A stretch of DNA of 64,000 nucleotides, taken from a bacterium. Lineage in GTDB: Bacteria; Krumholzibacteriota; Krumholzibacteriia; LZORAL124-64-63. How positions within the stretch are numbered: the first letter of the stretch is position 1; the number at the start of each line of letters is the position of its first letter. Location: the NCBI GenBank assembly GCA_016712675.1, contig JADJQR010000001.1, forward strand, positions 1,426,001 to 1,490,000, written 5' to 3'. Positions 33,942 to 43,976 of the stretch are shown here, in pieces. Under the pieces are notes generated by a model. It saw only the letters and a list, made by a program, of their open reading frames with translations. It made no database searches and was not told the origin of the DNA. The translations under genes and the position numbers were made by a program.

Positions 33942-35296
33942 CCGCCGGCCGCCGCTGGCTGTTGCGGGCCGCCCTGGCCTATGCCGCGATCCTGTTGGCC
34001 GTGGTGGCCGGACTGGCCCACCTCCACGACAGTTCCCGGCGCATGCTCGACGAGGCGCTGGGTCAGCGCCTGCTGGGCGTGGCGCGCAGTACCGCGACCC
34101 TGTGCGACGGCGAGGCGGTGGCGCTGGCGACGCTCGACGATGTCGTCGGCGCCGTCTACCTGCAGGAACTCTCCACCATCTGCGCCGCGCTGGTCGAGGC
34201 GGAGTCACTGGCCGAGATCACGCTGACGGACGCCGACACCGGTGTGGTGCTGATGACAACGTCCCCGGCCCTGCGCGTCGGCGAGGTGGACGCCTTCCTT
34301 GATTTGGACCCAGCGGCGGTGGCCGCTGCCCGGGGCGGACTGGCCGCCGCCGGTCCGCTGTACCGGGGACCGGCCGGCGGGGCCTTCCAGAAGTCGGCGC
34401 ACGCGCCTGTCTTCAACTACTCGAGCGAGGGGGCCTACCAGGTCGGCGTGCTGACGGTCAGCGGCAGTCCCGACTTCTTCGCGGCGCTGGAGCGGTTGCG
34501 CCGCGCAGCCGGGTTGACGGTCGCCGTGGTCGTCGCCGTTCTGACCGTCCTGGGCATCGCGCTGCAGAGGATCGTCGCCGCTCTCGATCGCGCGCGCGAA
34601 GCCGCGCTGCGGCAGGAGAACCTGGCGTCCATCGGTCGCATGACCGCCGGCATCGCGCACGAGATCCGCAACCCGCTGGGCATCATCCGTGGCGCCGGCC
34701 AGCACCTCCAGCGCGTCCTGGGCCAGGCCGGGATCACCGACGAGGTGGCCGCGTTCATCCCCGAGGAAGTCGATCGACTGGACCGCATCCTGACCGGTTA
34801 TCTGGCGCTAGGCACGGGACAGGAGGTCCCGGTCGAGGAGTTCGACCTGGTGGCCTGCCTGCGACGCGGCGCGCGCCTGTTGACGGAGGAACTCGCCGCC
34901 GCGGGCGTGGTGGCCGTGGGCCCCGCCGAGTCGCCGCCGTTGGCCGTCAGCGGCGACCCGCGGCGCCTGCAGCAGGTGCTCCTGAACCTGCTGCTCAACG
35001 CGCGCGATGCCATGCCCGGCGGCGGCCGCGTCACGATCGCGATCGAGGCGGCCCCCGGTGCGGCGCGGGCCAACGTGACGGTGACCGACGAGGGCACCGG
35101 CCTGGGAGCCGTCGATCCCGACCGGCTGTTCGAGCCGTTCCGGACCACCAAGGAGAAGGGCAGCGGCCTGGGGCTGGCCATCTCGCGCCGGATCGTGGAG
35201 GATATGGGCGGCACGCTGGATCTGCGGGAGCGCACGGACCGGCGGGGCGCCGTGGCGGTCCTGTCGCTGCCGCTGGCGGGCACGAGGAAGGGATGA
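33938..35296 (+). CDS. NtrB-like membrane histidine kinase
   Basis: 452 residues. Membrane span 1 (~7-28), an extracytoplasmic sensor domain (~30-190) and span 2 (~191-210) precede the H-box AGIAHEIRNPLGIIRGAG (His241). ATPase boxes: LLNLLLNARDAMP (N), VTDEGTGLG (G1), LFEPFRTTKEKGSGLGLAI (F/G2). The H-box and core match kinases that pair with NtrC-family regulators (AtoS/ZraS type). The cognate regulator starts four bases after the stop. The start overlaps lipA, an odd functional mix, so the TCS may also have its own internal promoter that I did not find. Confidence 0.9.
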   Translation: MTAGRRWLLRAALAYAAILLAVVAGLAHLHDSSRRMLDEALGQRLLGVARSTATLCDGEAVALATLDDVVGAVYLQELSTICAALVEAESLAEITLTDADTGVVLMTTSPALRVGEVDAFLDLDPAAVAAARGGLAAAGPLYRGPAGGAFQKSAHAPVFNYSSEGAYQVGVLTVSGSPDFFAALERLRRAAGLTVAVVVAVLTVLGIALQRIVAALDRAREAALRQENLASIGRMTAGIAHEIRNPLGIIRGAGQHLQRVLGQAGITDEVAAFIPEEVDRLDRILTGYLALGTGQEVPVEEFDLVACLRRGARLLTEELAAAGVVAVGPAESPPLAVSGDPRRLQQVLLNLLLNARDAMPGGGRVTIAIEAAPGAARANVTVTDEGTGLGAVDPDRLFEPFRTTKEKGSGLGLAISRRIVEDMGGTLDLRERTDRRGAVAVLSLPLAGTRKG

Positions 35297-35300
35297 GGCC

Positions 35301-36647
<1,347 letters not shown>

Positions 36648-36674
36648 CGGTCGTTCGCCACCGCGCGCCGGCGT

Positions 36675-36691
36675 ACCGCGGGGAACGCGGT
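36675..36691 (+). promoter_or_regulatory. Inverted repeat upstream of sigma-54 promoter (possible enhancer site)
   Basis: ACCGCG-GGGAA-CGCGGT is a perfect 6-5-6 inverted repeat 89-105 bases before the sigma-54 promoter, at a usual distance for an NtrC-type upstream activator site. It might instead be a weak terminator of the regulator gene. Confidence 0.3.
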
Positions 36692-36779
36692 CGGCGGGTA
36701 CAGGGGCAGGGAAGGGCCCGTGCGATCGAGCAACCCATTGGCCGGCAACATGATACCAGAGCGACGCTCCGGGTTTCGC

Positions 36780-36795
36780 TGGCACGTTCCGTGCA
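36780..36795 (+). promoter_or_regulatory. Sigma-54 promoter (-24/-12), near consensus
   Basis: TGGCACGTTCCGTGCA matches the consensus TGGCACG-N4-TTGCA at every defined position except one (G for T). The -24 GG is at 36781-36782 and the -12 GC at 36793-36794. Transcription should begin near 36806, upstream of the ATG at 36848. Confidence 0.75.
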
Positions 36796-36847
36796 ACATG
36801 TCGTGAAGGCTCATTTTCCGGCAACGATCGCCACGAACGGGGTTGGC

Positions 36848-37906
36848 ATGGACGGGCGGCGCAGCGGCAACCGGGGCAAGGCAGGGGCGTTCGGGGCGGC
36901 GCTGGCCCTCGCGCTGGCGCTCCTGGCCGGCGTCGGCACCCCGGCCCCGGCGCAGGCCCAGGGCGGGGAGGAGCTTCGCGCCTACCTGGACCGCACCGAC
37001 GAGCTGCTGGACTGGGCCGCCGGGCAGGTGTCCGCCAGCGGCAGCGAGCGCGCCCGCGGCATTCTCAACCAGGCGACCCAGCTACAGCGGCGCAGCCGGG
37101 ACCTGCTGGCGCGGCAGCGCCCCCTGGAAGCGTTCTCGCTGGCTCGGCGTGCCCGTGACGCGATGTGGCACGCCGTGCGCCTGTCCCGGGAAGCGGCGGG
37201 ACTGGAGGAACGCATCAGGGTGCGGAGCGAGCGCTTCGCCGATCAGCACGCCCAGCTGCTCGAACGCGCGCGGGAGGGTGGCGCCGGGCGTGCGGGCGAA
37301 CTCCTGGAGCGGGCCCGGGAACAGGCGCAGCGGGCCGCCGAGCGTGCCGTCCAGGGCGACCTGCCGCTGGCCTGGAAGCTCCTCGAACAGGCCGACGACC
37401 TGCTCCGCCTGGCGGCACGCCAGCTGGCGGACGGCGCCGGGCCCGAACGGGTTGCGCATGAACTGGAGCGCAGCCGCAGCCTCGTGGACGAGGCCGGCCA
37501 GCAACTGGAGGGCGGCGCGGCGGAAGCCGAGGCCCTGGCCATGCTGGCCGACGCCCGCGATGCGCTGGCACGCGCGGACGCGGCGGCCGGTACCGATCCG
37601 GGGCAGGCGCTGCAACTGGCGGGGCTGGCCCGGCGGCTGGCGCAGCGGGCCCTGGCCAGCGCCGGGACCGGGTCCGGTGCCGAAGCGGTGCAGCGCCTGC
37701 TCGAGCGATTCGACGCGCGCGCGGCCGAACTGGCCCCGCGCCTGCGCGACGGTGAGCCTGGCCCGGCCCAGCGGGCGTTCGAGCGCGCCCGCGAGGAGCG
37801 CGAAGCTTCGGCCCGGGCGTTGGCCGACGGTCGCGTGGAGCGGGCGTTGAGGCATGCGCGTTCGGCCCATGACCTGCTCGAGCAGGCGGCGCGGGGACTG
37901 CGTTAG
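36848..37906 (+). CDS. Secreted, highly helical Ala/Arg/Glu-rich protein under sigma-54 control
   Basis: 352 residues. A long signal peptide (MDGRRSGNRGKAGAFG, then a hydrophobic run, cleavage near PAQAQG) leads to an almost wholly helical protein with heptad-like blocks such as LLERAREGGAGRAGELLERA, LARRARDAMWHAVRLSREAAG and LRHARSAHDLLEQAARGL. No family is recognised; periplasmic coiled-coil adaptors and scaffolds look like this. ATG 36848 is chosen because the upstream in-frame GTG (36791) lies inside the sigma-54 promoter and could not be on the mRNA. The barrel gene follows after three bases. Confidence 0.75.
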   Translation: MDGRRSGNRGKAGAFGAALALALALLAGVGTPAPAQAQGGEELRAYLDRTDELLDWAAGQVSASGSERARGILNQATQLQRRSRDLLARQRPLEAFSLARRARDAMWHAVRLSREAAGLEERIRVRSERFADQHAQLLERAREGGAGRAGELLERAREQAQRAAERAVQGDLPLAWKLLEQADDLLRLAARQLADGAGPERVAHELERSRSLVDEAGQQLEGGAAEAEALAMLADARDALARADAAAGTDPGQALQLAGLARRLAQRALASAGTGSGAEAVQRLLERFDARAAELAPRLRDGEPGPAQRAFERAREEREASARALADGRVERALRHARSAHDLLEQAARGLR

Positions 37907-37909
37907 GAT

Positions 37910-39172
37910 ATGGCATGGCGTCTGCCCGTCGTCATGCTGCTGTCGCCATACCTGGCGTCGGCCGCCCTTGCCGCCGAACCGGGCACCGCTGCCGGTGTCT
38001 GGTCCTTCGATGCCGCGGTCGGGTACGACAGCTTCTCCCATGCCTATTCCCTGGCGACGACCGACACCAGCGAAACGGTCAGCGAGACGCGGCTCGCGCT
38101 CGGGTGGGAAGGCCGCTCACCTGCGGGAGGGCGCACCGCCTGGCGCCTGCGGCTGGAAGGCTCGATCGGCACCGACCTGTGGCGGCAGGGGCTGGAGGCC
38201 GACTGGCGCCGCCGGGACGCACGCGGCGTGGACCGCCTGCGCGTCGGGGCCAGGCTGGCCGGGCGGCAGTACCGAGAAGGTACAGACTATGCCTCCGCCA
38301 GCGACCAGGGGGAAGGGCGCCTCGAGGCGGCCGTCGTGCCGTGGGCCGGGACCGGCCGCGAGTGCTTTGTCACGGGCTGGACCGCCGCCACGCGGTTCGC
38401 GATCGCCTCGCCGCTGGAGCAGGACCAGGACGAGGCGGGCCTGGGGATCGGCCTCCGCTCGCGCAGCCTGGCGTCCAGCGCCTGGCGCGTCGCGCTCAGG
38501 CACGCCGCGCGCACCTATCCCGACTCGTCGGTCATCGACCGCCGGGCCTGGAGCCTGGACGTGGACTGGTCGGGCTCCGTCGGCGTCGCCGGCCTGGCCC
38601 GGCTCTACGGGCGCAGCGAGCGGCGCCTCGCGCGCGAGCCGACCGTGCGCCCCGACGCCTGGCTCCATTGGCTGGACGCCGCGCTCGAGGTCCCCGCGCC
38701 CGGCGTCGACCTCGTGGCCGAGGCCCAGGCCGAGCGCTGGGACTACGGGGCGCAGACCGCGACGTGGGTGGACAGCTGGCGCGCCGCCGGGTTCCTCGGC
38801 CTGCGCCGCGGGGACGTCCTGGCCGGCCAGTGGCGCCTGGGGCTGGCCGGCGAGGTCTTCGAGTCCGCCGAGGAATCCGAATCCTATGTGCAGGCGGGAG
38901 CACGCGCGGGGTTCGAAGCCTACGGGTCCGGGCTGTCGGGCTCGGTGGTCGTCGAGCACGGTCGCCGCAGCTACGGAACGCAGGCGACCGATGAGGCGTT
39001 GCCGACCTGGACGGACTTCAGCTACTGGCGCCTGTGGCTCATGGCCGACTGGCGGGTGTCCGAATCGCTGACGTTGTCCGCCCTGGGCAACTGGGAGCCG
39101 GAACGGCACACCGAGCCGCTGGATGACGCGACGCTCGGGTTCGCGAGCCTGCGCCTGGTCTGGCGCCGCTGA
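37910..39172 (+). CDS. Predicted outer-membrane beta-barrel protein, co-transcribed with helical protein
   Basis: 420 residues with signal peptide MAWRLPVVMLLSPYLASAALA. The mature chain has repeated amphipathic strands (WRLRLEGSIGTDLW, RLRVGARLAGRQYREG, GLSGSVVVEHGRRSYG, LGFASLRLVWRR). The aromatic/Arg ending LVWRR lacks a terminal Phe. It resembles barrels of 16-20 strands, but I cannot name a family. Together with the helical secreted protein and sigma-54 promoter it looks like an envelope module switched on by the upstream two-component pair; a porin or efflux role is inference. Confidence 0.7.
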   Translation: MAWRLPVVMLLSPYLASAALAAEPGTAAGVWSFDAAVGYDSFSHAYSLATTDTSETVSETRLALGWEGRSPAGGRTAWRLRLEGSIGTDLWRQGLEADWRRRDARGVDRLRVGARLAGRQYREGTDYASASDQGEGRLEAAVVPWAGTGRECFVTGWTAATRFAIASPLEQDQDEAGLGIGLRSRSLASSAWRVALRHAARTYPDSSVIDRRAWSLDVDWSGSVGVAGLARLYGRSERRLAREPTVRPDAWLHWLDAALEVPAPGVDLVAEAQAERWDYGAQTATWVDSWRAAGFLGLRRGDVLAGQWRLGLAGEVFESAEESESYVQAGARAGFEAYGSGLSGSVVVEHGRRSYGTQATDEALPTWTDFSYWRLWLMADWRVSESLTLSALGNWEPERHTEPLDDATLGFASLRLVWRR

Positions 39173-39184
39173 CCGCGCCCGGGC

Positions 39185-39213
39185 TTTCGCCCGGCGCCGC
39201 CGGCTGCTATCAT
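39185..39213 (+). promoter_or_regulatory. Possible promoter of methyltransferase gene
   Basis: TTTCGC (39185-39190), a 17-base spacer and TATCAT (39208-39213), 46 bases upstream of the start codon. The -35 box is weak. Confidence 0.38.
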
Positions 39214-39258
39214 GCCCGCTCCCGGAAGCGATCGCGACCCGACCGGAGATGAACCGCC

Positions 39259-40065
39259 TTGCCCCTGATGCGCTTCGTACGCGAGACCCTGCTCGATCCG
39301 CGATCACCCGCCTGCTGGTGGCGACACCCGCTGATGGCGTCGCGCGTGGTGTCCGGGGCCGTCGAGAACGCGTTGCTCCCCTTTGCGGATCGCCTGCTGG
39401 GGCGTCGTGGTCACGAATGCCCGGTCTGCGGCTGGCGAGGGCGCCGCTTCCGCAACTTCCTGTCCGGCGACGAGGTCATCCTCCACTGCATCTGCCCCGG
39501 CTGCGGTGCCTTTGACCGGCAACGGCTGCTGGTGCTGGGCGTTCGTGAACAGCTGCGCTCGCGCGCACGGGCCCCGGGTGTCATCGTCGGGTTCTCCCTC
39601 TCGCCGGCGCTGCGGTTCCTGCTCGAGCACGAGGGCCTCGCGCGCTGCTTCCGCTGCGATATCGATGCGGCGGACCGACGGTTCTCCCCGGATTTCGCCG
39701 CGGACCTGCGTCGAACGCCGCTGCGCGACGCTTCGGTCGACTGGGTCTTCTGCAGCCATGTGCTGGAGCATATCGCGGAGCTCGAACAGTGCATCGACGA
39801 GATCGAGCGCATCCTGGTGCCCGGCGGTACGGCGTGGCTGCAGGTGCCCCTGGAGCCGGGCCTGGCGCACAGCCGGCGCATTCCCGTGGATCGCTACCGC
39901 GCGCACGCCCACGCCTGGCAGTTCGCTCCCGATTTCGGTCTCCTGATCGAGCGTCCCGGCTGGCGGGTCACCGAGGTCGTGGCCCGAGACGCAGTCGGGG
40001 CGAAGGAACGGTCCCTCTACGGGATCGATCCGGACGAGCGCTACTGGCTGGTGCGCAAGTCCTAG
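39259..40065 (+). CDS. Zinc-ribbon class I SAM-dependent methyltransferase
   Basis: 268 residues. An N-terminal zinc ribbon (HECPVCGWRG ... CICPGCGAFDRQR) precedes a Rossmann-like methyltransferase: GVIVGFSLSPALRFLL, CDIDAADRRFSPDFAADL and the typical post-motif DWVFCSHVLEHIAELEQCIDEI, then VPGGTAWLQVPLE. The canonical GxGxG loop is replaced by GFSLS. The layout occurs in glycan- or lipid-modifying methyltransferases, but the substrate is unknown. TTG start with GGAGAT eight bases upstream; ATG 39268 is the alternative. Confidence 0.82.
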   Translation: MPLMRFVRETLLDPRSPACWWRHPLMASRVVSGAVENALLPFADRLLGRRGHECPVCGWRGRRFRNFLSGDEVILHCICPGCGAFDRQRLLVLGVREQLRSRARAPGVIVGFSLSPALRFLLEHEGLARCFRCDIDAADRRFSPDFAADLRRTPLRDASVDWVFCSHVLEHIAELEQCIDEIERILVPGGTAWLQVPLEPGLAHSRRIPVDRYRAHAHAWQFAPDFGLLIERPGWRVTEVVARDAVGAKERSLYGIDPDERYWLVRKS

Positions 40066-40208
40066 ATGCCGGCCCCAGGCTCCGACCCCCGGTCCGACCG
40101 GGTGGTGATCAAGGACCCTCGAGCGCTGCCGAACACCTTCCGGAAGACCCGCGCGCCGGGCGCCTGTCGGGCGGCCTGCCGCGCCGTCCCCGATCCGGGC
40201 GGTGGTGC

Positions 40209-41678
40209 ATGAATTCCTCGGCGGTATTCGAGCAGATCGAGCGGATGGGCGAGTTGCCCAGCCTCCCGCAGACGCTTCTGTCCATCCAGAAGGTGGCGGC
40301 GGACAGCCGTTCCTGCGCCGATGATCTTGCCGCCAGCGTGCTGAACGACCAGGCGCTCACGATGCGCGTGCTGAAAGTGGTCAACAGCGCCTTCTACCAG
40401 CGCCGCAACCAGGAACAGATCCGCACCGTCCGCCGCGCGGTGATCGTGATGGGCTTCGAGGCCGTGTGCCGGCTGGCGCTCGGGCTGTCCGTGTTCGACA
40501 TGATGAGCAAGCTCTCGCGCTCGCCCTATCTGGCGACGATTACCCGCCATTCCCTGGTCTGCGCCGGGTTCGCGCAGGCCATGGCCGAGGCCTCCGGGCG
40601 CGTGTCGCCGGAGGAGGCCTATGTCACGGCGCTGGTCCACGACATCGGCAAGGTCGTGCTGCTGGAATGCTCGCCGGCGGACATGGACCACGTGCTGCGG
40701 GACCTGGAGGGCGGGGTCCCGGCGCTCGAGGCCGAGCGGCGCCGCTTCGGAATCACCCATGACCGCGCCGGACGGCGACTGGCGGCACGCTGGAAGCTGC
40801 CCCCGGAACTGCAGAACGTCATTGGCGACCATCACGACGTCGATCCCCTGCACCCGCCGCGCGACCTGGATCCCCTGCTCGGCGTCATCGTCTACGCCAA
40901 TGCCGTCGCGCGCTTCACGTGCGAGCCGGCAGGGCACGCGCCGGAACAGGCGGTGACGCGGGCCGCCTCGCGCGTGCTCGGGATCCCGTTCGCGCGGATG
41001 GAGGGAATCCTGCTGCGCGCGGCGGACGAGATCGCCGACCTGGCCGCCTGCATCGGGCACGGCATCGGCGACCTGCGGGACTACGGGCAGCTGGTCAACC
41101 GCGCCGGCGGCACCCTGGTGGCCCCGGCCGCCATCTCCGCGGAGGATCTGGCCCGGCGCACCGCGGCACAGCTGGATCTCTATCGTCGTGTTGGCGAAGG
41201 GATCGCAGCCGGAGAGGACGGCGACGGGCTCCTGGCGGCCATCCTCGATGGTGCGGTCGAGATCCTCGGTTTCCGGCGGGCGGTCCTGCTGGAAGTGGAT
41301 CAGCAGCACCGCCGGCTCGTGCCGACGCTCTGCGCGGGACCCGGCGCGCAGGAGCTGGCACCGCACCTCGCGCTTCCGTTGACGCGCGCGTCGGGGCCGC
41401 TGGCGCTGGCCATCCTCGAGCATCGCGCCTTCCACGTGCCGATGGCCGACAGCCCGGCCTACCAGGGCTTGGCCGGCAGCGACGTGCTGGCTGCTGCGCG
41501 CTGCGCCGGGTATGCCGTGGCGCCCCTGGCCACGCCGCGGGGCATCGTCGGCGTCCTCTACGGCGATGCCGGACCTGATGGACAGGATATCGTGGCGGAG
41601 CAGGCGGCCGAGTTGGCGGGCTTGGCGACGCAGGCGGGCCTCGTCCTGGGGATCCGTTCGGCACAGCCCTCCGTCTGA
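40209..41678 (+). CDS. HDOD-GAF signalling protein
   Basis: 489 residues, soluble. The HDOD domain (~10-215) has LPSLPQTLLSIQKVAAD, LKVVNSAFYQ, a VHDIGKVVLLE element and GDHHDV. These proteins usually lack the full HD catalytic set and act as scaffolds in signal transduction or motility. A middle helical region (~215-320) leads to a GAF domain (~330-485; LDLYRRVGEGIAAGEDGDGL, AVLLEVDQQHRRLVPTL, GVLYGDAG). It is a lone gene with a weak ribosome site (GGTGG). The 143-base upstream gap holds a small palindrome CCCGG-TCCGA-CCGGG (40088-40102). Confidence 0.85.
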   Translation: MNSSAVFEQIERMGELPSLPQTLLSIQKVAADSRSCADDLAASVLNDQALTMRVLKVVNSAFYQRRNQEQIRTVRRAVIVMGFEAVCRLALGLSVFDMMSKLSRSPYLATITRHSLVCAGFAQAMAEASGRVSPEEAYVTALVHDIGKVVLLECSPADMDHVLRDLEGGVPALEAERRRFGITHDRAGRRLAARWKLPPELQNVIGDHHDVDPLHPPRDLDPLLGVIVYANAVARFTCEPAGHAPEQAVTRAASRVLGIPFARMEGILLRAADEIADLAACIGHGIGDLRDYGQLVNRAGGTLVAPAAISAEDLARRTAAQLDLYRRVGEGIAAGEDGDGLLAAILDGAVEILGFRRAVLLEVDQQHRRLVPTLCAGPGAQELAPHLALPLTRASGPLALAILEHRAFHVPMADSPAYQGLAGSDVLAAARCAGYAVAPLATPRGIVGVLYGDAGPDGQDIVAEQAAELAGLATQAGLVLGIRSAQPSV

Positions 41679-41694
41679 GCTCCTGGTCCCCGGC

Positions 41695-41723
41695 TTGGCC
41701 GCCCGTCCGGCGCGTGCTATCTT
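41695..41723 (+). promoter_or_regulatory. Sigma-70-type promoter for proS
   Basis: TTGGCC (41695-41700), a 17-base spacer and TATCTT (41718-41723), 63 bases before the ATG. Confidence 0.5.
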
Positions 41724-41786
41724 CCCGGCTTCCAGCGGGCGCCGCGCGGGCGACGCCCCCACCCGCAGACCGAAAGAGGGATCGGC

Positions 41787-43265
41787 ATGGCCGGGATCTG
41801 CAAGCGCTCCGAAGACTACAGCCGCTGGTACCAGGACGTCATCCAGGCGGCCGAGCTGGCCGACAACAGCCCCGTGCGCGGCTGCATGGTGATCAGGCCG
41901 AACGGCTACGCCATCTGGGAGAACATCCAGCGCGTGCTCGACACGAGATTCAAGGAGCTGGGGCACGTCAACGCCTACTTCCCGCTGCTGATCCCCAAGA
42001 GCTTCCTGGCGCGCGAGGCCGAGCACGTGGAGGGCTTCGCCAAGGAGTGCGCGATCGTCACGCACCATCGGCTCAAGCAGGTCACGGTCAACGGCAAGAC
42101 GACGGTGATCCCCGATCCGGACAGCAAGCTGGAGGAGGAGTACGTCATCCGCCCCACCAGCGAAACGGTCATCTGGGACATGTACCGCAAGTGGATCCAG
42201 AGCTATCGCGACCTGCCCATCCTGATCAACCAGTGGGCGAACGTGATGCGCTGGGAGATGCGCACACGCATGTTCCTGCGCACGACGGAGTTCCTCTGGC
42301 AGGAAGGCCACACCGCGCATGCGACGGCGGCGGAGGGGCGCGCCGAGACGCTGCAGATGCTGGAGGTCTACCGGTGGTTCGCCGAGGAGATCCTGGCCAT
42401 GCCGGTGATCAAGGGCGTCAAGACGGCGAACGAGCGCTTCGCCGGCGCTGTGGAGACGTTCTCGATCGAGGCGATGATGCAGGACGGCAAGGCGCTGCAG
42501 GCCGCCACCAGCCACGACCTGGGCCAGAACTTCGCCAAGGCCTTCGACGTGAAGTACCAGGACGCCGAGGGCAAGGTCGAGCACGTCTGGGCCACCAGCT
42601 GGGGCATGAGCACGCGCATCATCGGTGCGCTCATCATGACGCACAGTGACGACGAGGGCCTGGTGCTGCCGCCGCGCATCGCCGGCACCAAGGCGGTCAT
42701 CGTGCCGATCTGGAAGAACGAGGAGGAGATGGCGCTGGTCTGCGCGGCCGCTGACGGGCTGGCCGCCCAGCTGCGGGCCGTTGTCGGTCCGGTGCACGTC
42801 GACCGGCGCGACAACATGCGGCCGGGCTGGAAGTACGCCGAGTGGGAGCGCAAGGGCGTGCCGCTGCGCATCGAACTGGGTCCGCGCGACCTGGCGGGCC
42901 AGCAGGTGATGATGGTGGCGCGCCACGACCGGCAGAAGCTGGCCGTGGGCTTCCAGGAGCTGGCGACGGCGGTCAGCGCCGAGCTGGAGCGGATCCAGCA
43001 GGAACTCTTCGACCGGGCGCTGCAGCGCCGGCGCGACTTCACGAAGGTCGTCGACAGCTGGGAGGACTTCACGGCGTTGTTCGCCGGCGAGGGCGGCTTC
43101 GCCGAGTGCCACTGGTGCGGCGACGGCGACTGCGAGAAGCAGGTCCAGGAGAAGACGAAGGTCACGATCCGCAACCTGCCGCTCGAACGCGACGAGACGC
43201 CAGGCAACTGCGTGCACTGCGGGAAGCCCTCGCTGGGGCGGGTGGTGTTCGCGCAATCCTACTGA
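41787..43265 (+). CDS. proS: Prolyl-tRNA synthetase, archaeal/eukaryote-like type
   Basis: 492 residues. It lacks the ~180-residue editing insertion of the usual bacterial enzyme and instead has the short, archaeal/eukaryote-like core: VRGCMVIRPNGYAIWENIQ, EEEYVIRPTSETVIWDMY, MRTRMFLRTTEFLWQEGHTAH and TSWGMSTRIIGALIM. A C-terminal zinc-binding module (FAECHWCGDGDCEKQVQEKT ... CVHCGKPS) ends in the conserved Ser-Tyr. This type is scattered in bacteria by transfer, but also common in Deinococcus, Mycoplasma and some FCB lineages. Ribosome site AAAGAGGGA. Confidence 0.95.
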   Translation: MAGICKRSEDYSRWYQDVIQAAELADNSPVRGCMVIRPNGYAIWENIQRVLDTRFKELGHVNAYFPLLIPKSFLAREAEHVEGFAKECAIVTHHRLKQVTVNGKTTVIPDPDSKLEEEYVIRPTSETVIWDMYRKWIQSYRDLPILINQWANVMRWEMRTRMFLRTTEFLWQEGHTAHATAAEGRAETLQMLEVYRWFAEEILAMPVIKGVKTANERFAGAVETFSIEAMMQDGKALQAATSHDLGQNFAKAFDVKYQDAEGKVEHVWATSWGMSTRIIGALIMTHSDDEGLVLPPRIAGTKAVIVPIWKNEEEMALVCAAADGLAAQLRAVVGPVHVDRRDNMRPGWKYAEWERKGVPLRIELGPRDLAGQQVMMVARHDRQKLAVGFQELATAVSAELERIQQELFDRALQRRRDFTKVVDSWEDFTALFAGEGGFAECHWCGDGDCEKQVQEKTKVTIRNLPLERDETPGNCVHCGKPSLGRVVFAQSY

Positions 43266-43340
43266 CCGCGGCGGCCGGAGCAGGTGAACGCGCGGGACGT
43301 GGCGTCAGGGCTGCTTGGCGCTCAATCGCTTGTCTGGCAA

Positions 43341-43769
43341 TCAGTTGCCGTTGAACAGGCGCGTGACTTCCAGGTCGCGCCCGAAGCCGTTGATCGTGTA
43401 GCCGACCGCGACACCGCCCTGGACGATCGCGACGATGCCGATCTGTCCGGCCGTGGCCGCGGCGGCGCCCCACTGAGGTTCACTGCGCGCGCCCGTGTAG
43501 GCGTTTTCCAGCGGATTGCCCTCGGGCAGGAGGGGCTGCAGGTCGGCCGCGGTGTCGGAATAGTCACCGTTGTTCCGCACCGAGAAATCCTCGGCCGCCA
43601 GCTGGAGCGAGTGGGCGTTATGGCGCACCTTCGCCTCGCGGGCGCGGTCCTGCGTGCTCAGGAAATTGGGGATCGCGATGGAGGCCAGAAGGCCGACGAT
43701 CACCACGACGATCATCAGCTCGATCAAGGTGAATCCGGCTCGATCCGGACCGTTGAGGCGGCATTTCAC
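43341..43769 (-). CDS. Type IV pilin/pseudopilin-like protein
   Basis: 142 residues. The class III leader and methylation site are clear: MKCRLNGPDRAG, then FTLIELMIVVVIVGLLASIAIP, with prepilin peptidase cutting after Gly12 and Glu at mature position 5. The globular part (~45-142) is short, Asn/Ala-rich and has no Cys pair. It may be a minor pilin or type II secretion pseudopilin; the usual assembly genes are not nearby. GTG start with GGGAGGG five bases upstream. Confidence 0.88.
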   Translation of the reverse strand: MKCRLNGPDRAGFTLIELMIVVVIVGLLASIAIPNFLSTQDRAREAKVRHNAHSLQLAAEDFSVRNNGDYSDTAADLQPLLPEGNPLENAYTGARSEPQWGAAAATAGQIGIVAIVQGGVAVGYTINGFGRDLEVTRLFNGN

Positions 43770-43814
43770 GCGGACCCTCCCGGGGCGACGGATGGGGACA
43801 CGAATCGGGTTCCC

Positions 43815-43843
43815 TTTATCGGCCGCTGCGGTCGCAACTGAAG
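43815..43843 (-). promoter_or_regulatory. Possible minus-strand promoter of pilin gene
   Basis: On the minus strand: CTTCAG (43843-43838), a 17-base spacer and GATAAA (43820-43815). The -35 box is poor. Confidence 0.28.
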
Positions 43844-43876
43844 GGCCACCTCGTACCGGTGGGTCCGGGGCCGGGC

Positions 43877-43905
43877 TTTCCAGCGGGCCGGCGAGTTATT
43901 AGCTT
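43877..43905 (+). promoter_or_regulatory. Possible promoter of pdxST
   Basis: TTTCCA (43877-43882), a 17-base spacer and TAGCTT (43900-43905). The transcript would start near 43913, 64 bases before pdxS. Confidence 0.4.
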
Positions 43906-43976
43906 GTAGGAGCGACCGGCGGCCCCGGTCGCCGCACCGTTGCGCCCCCGAGGCCTGTTCCAGGAGGATAGATTCG

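Noticed and set aside
36791-36847. GTG start at 36791 for the helical secreted protein
   Set aside because: The codon overlaps the -12 part of the sigma-54 promoter, upstream of the predicted transcript start; ATG 36848 also gives a proper signal peptide.
40088-40102. Palindrome CCCGG-TCCGA-CCGGG upstream of the HDOD gene as an operator or terminator
   Set aside because: Five-base-pair GC stems of this kind are common by chance at this base composition, and no promoter or T-tract accompanies it.
40062-43256. A ~3.2-kb open frame on the minus strand opposite the HDOD and proS genes
   Set aside because: It is fully antisense to two genes with clear family motifs, has no ribosome site or family pattern and shows low-complexity His/Arg/Gln/Leu content, typical of open frames opposite GC-rich coding sequence.
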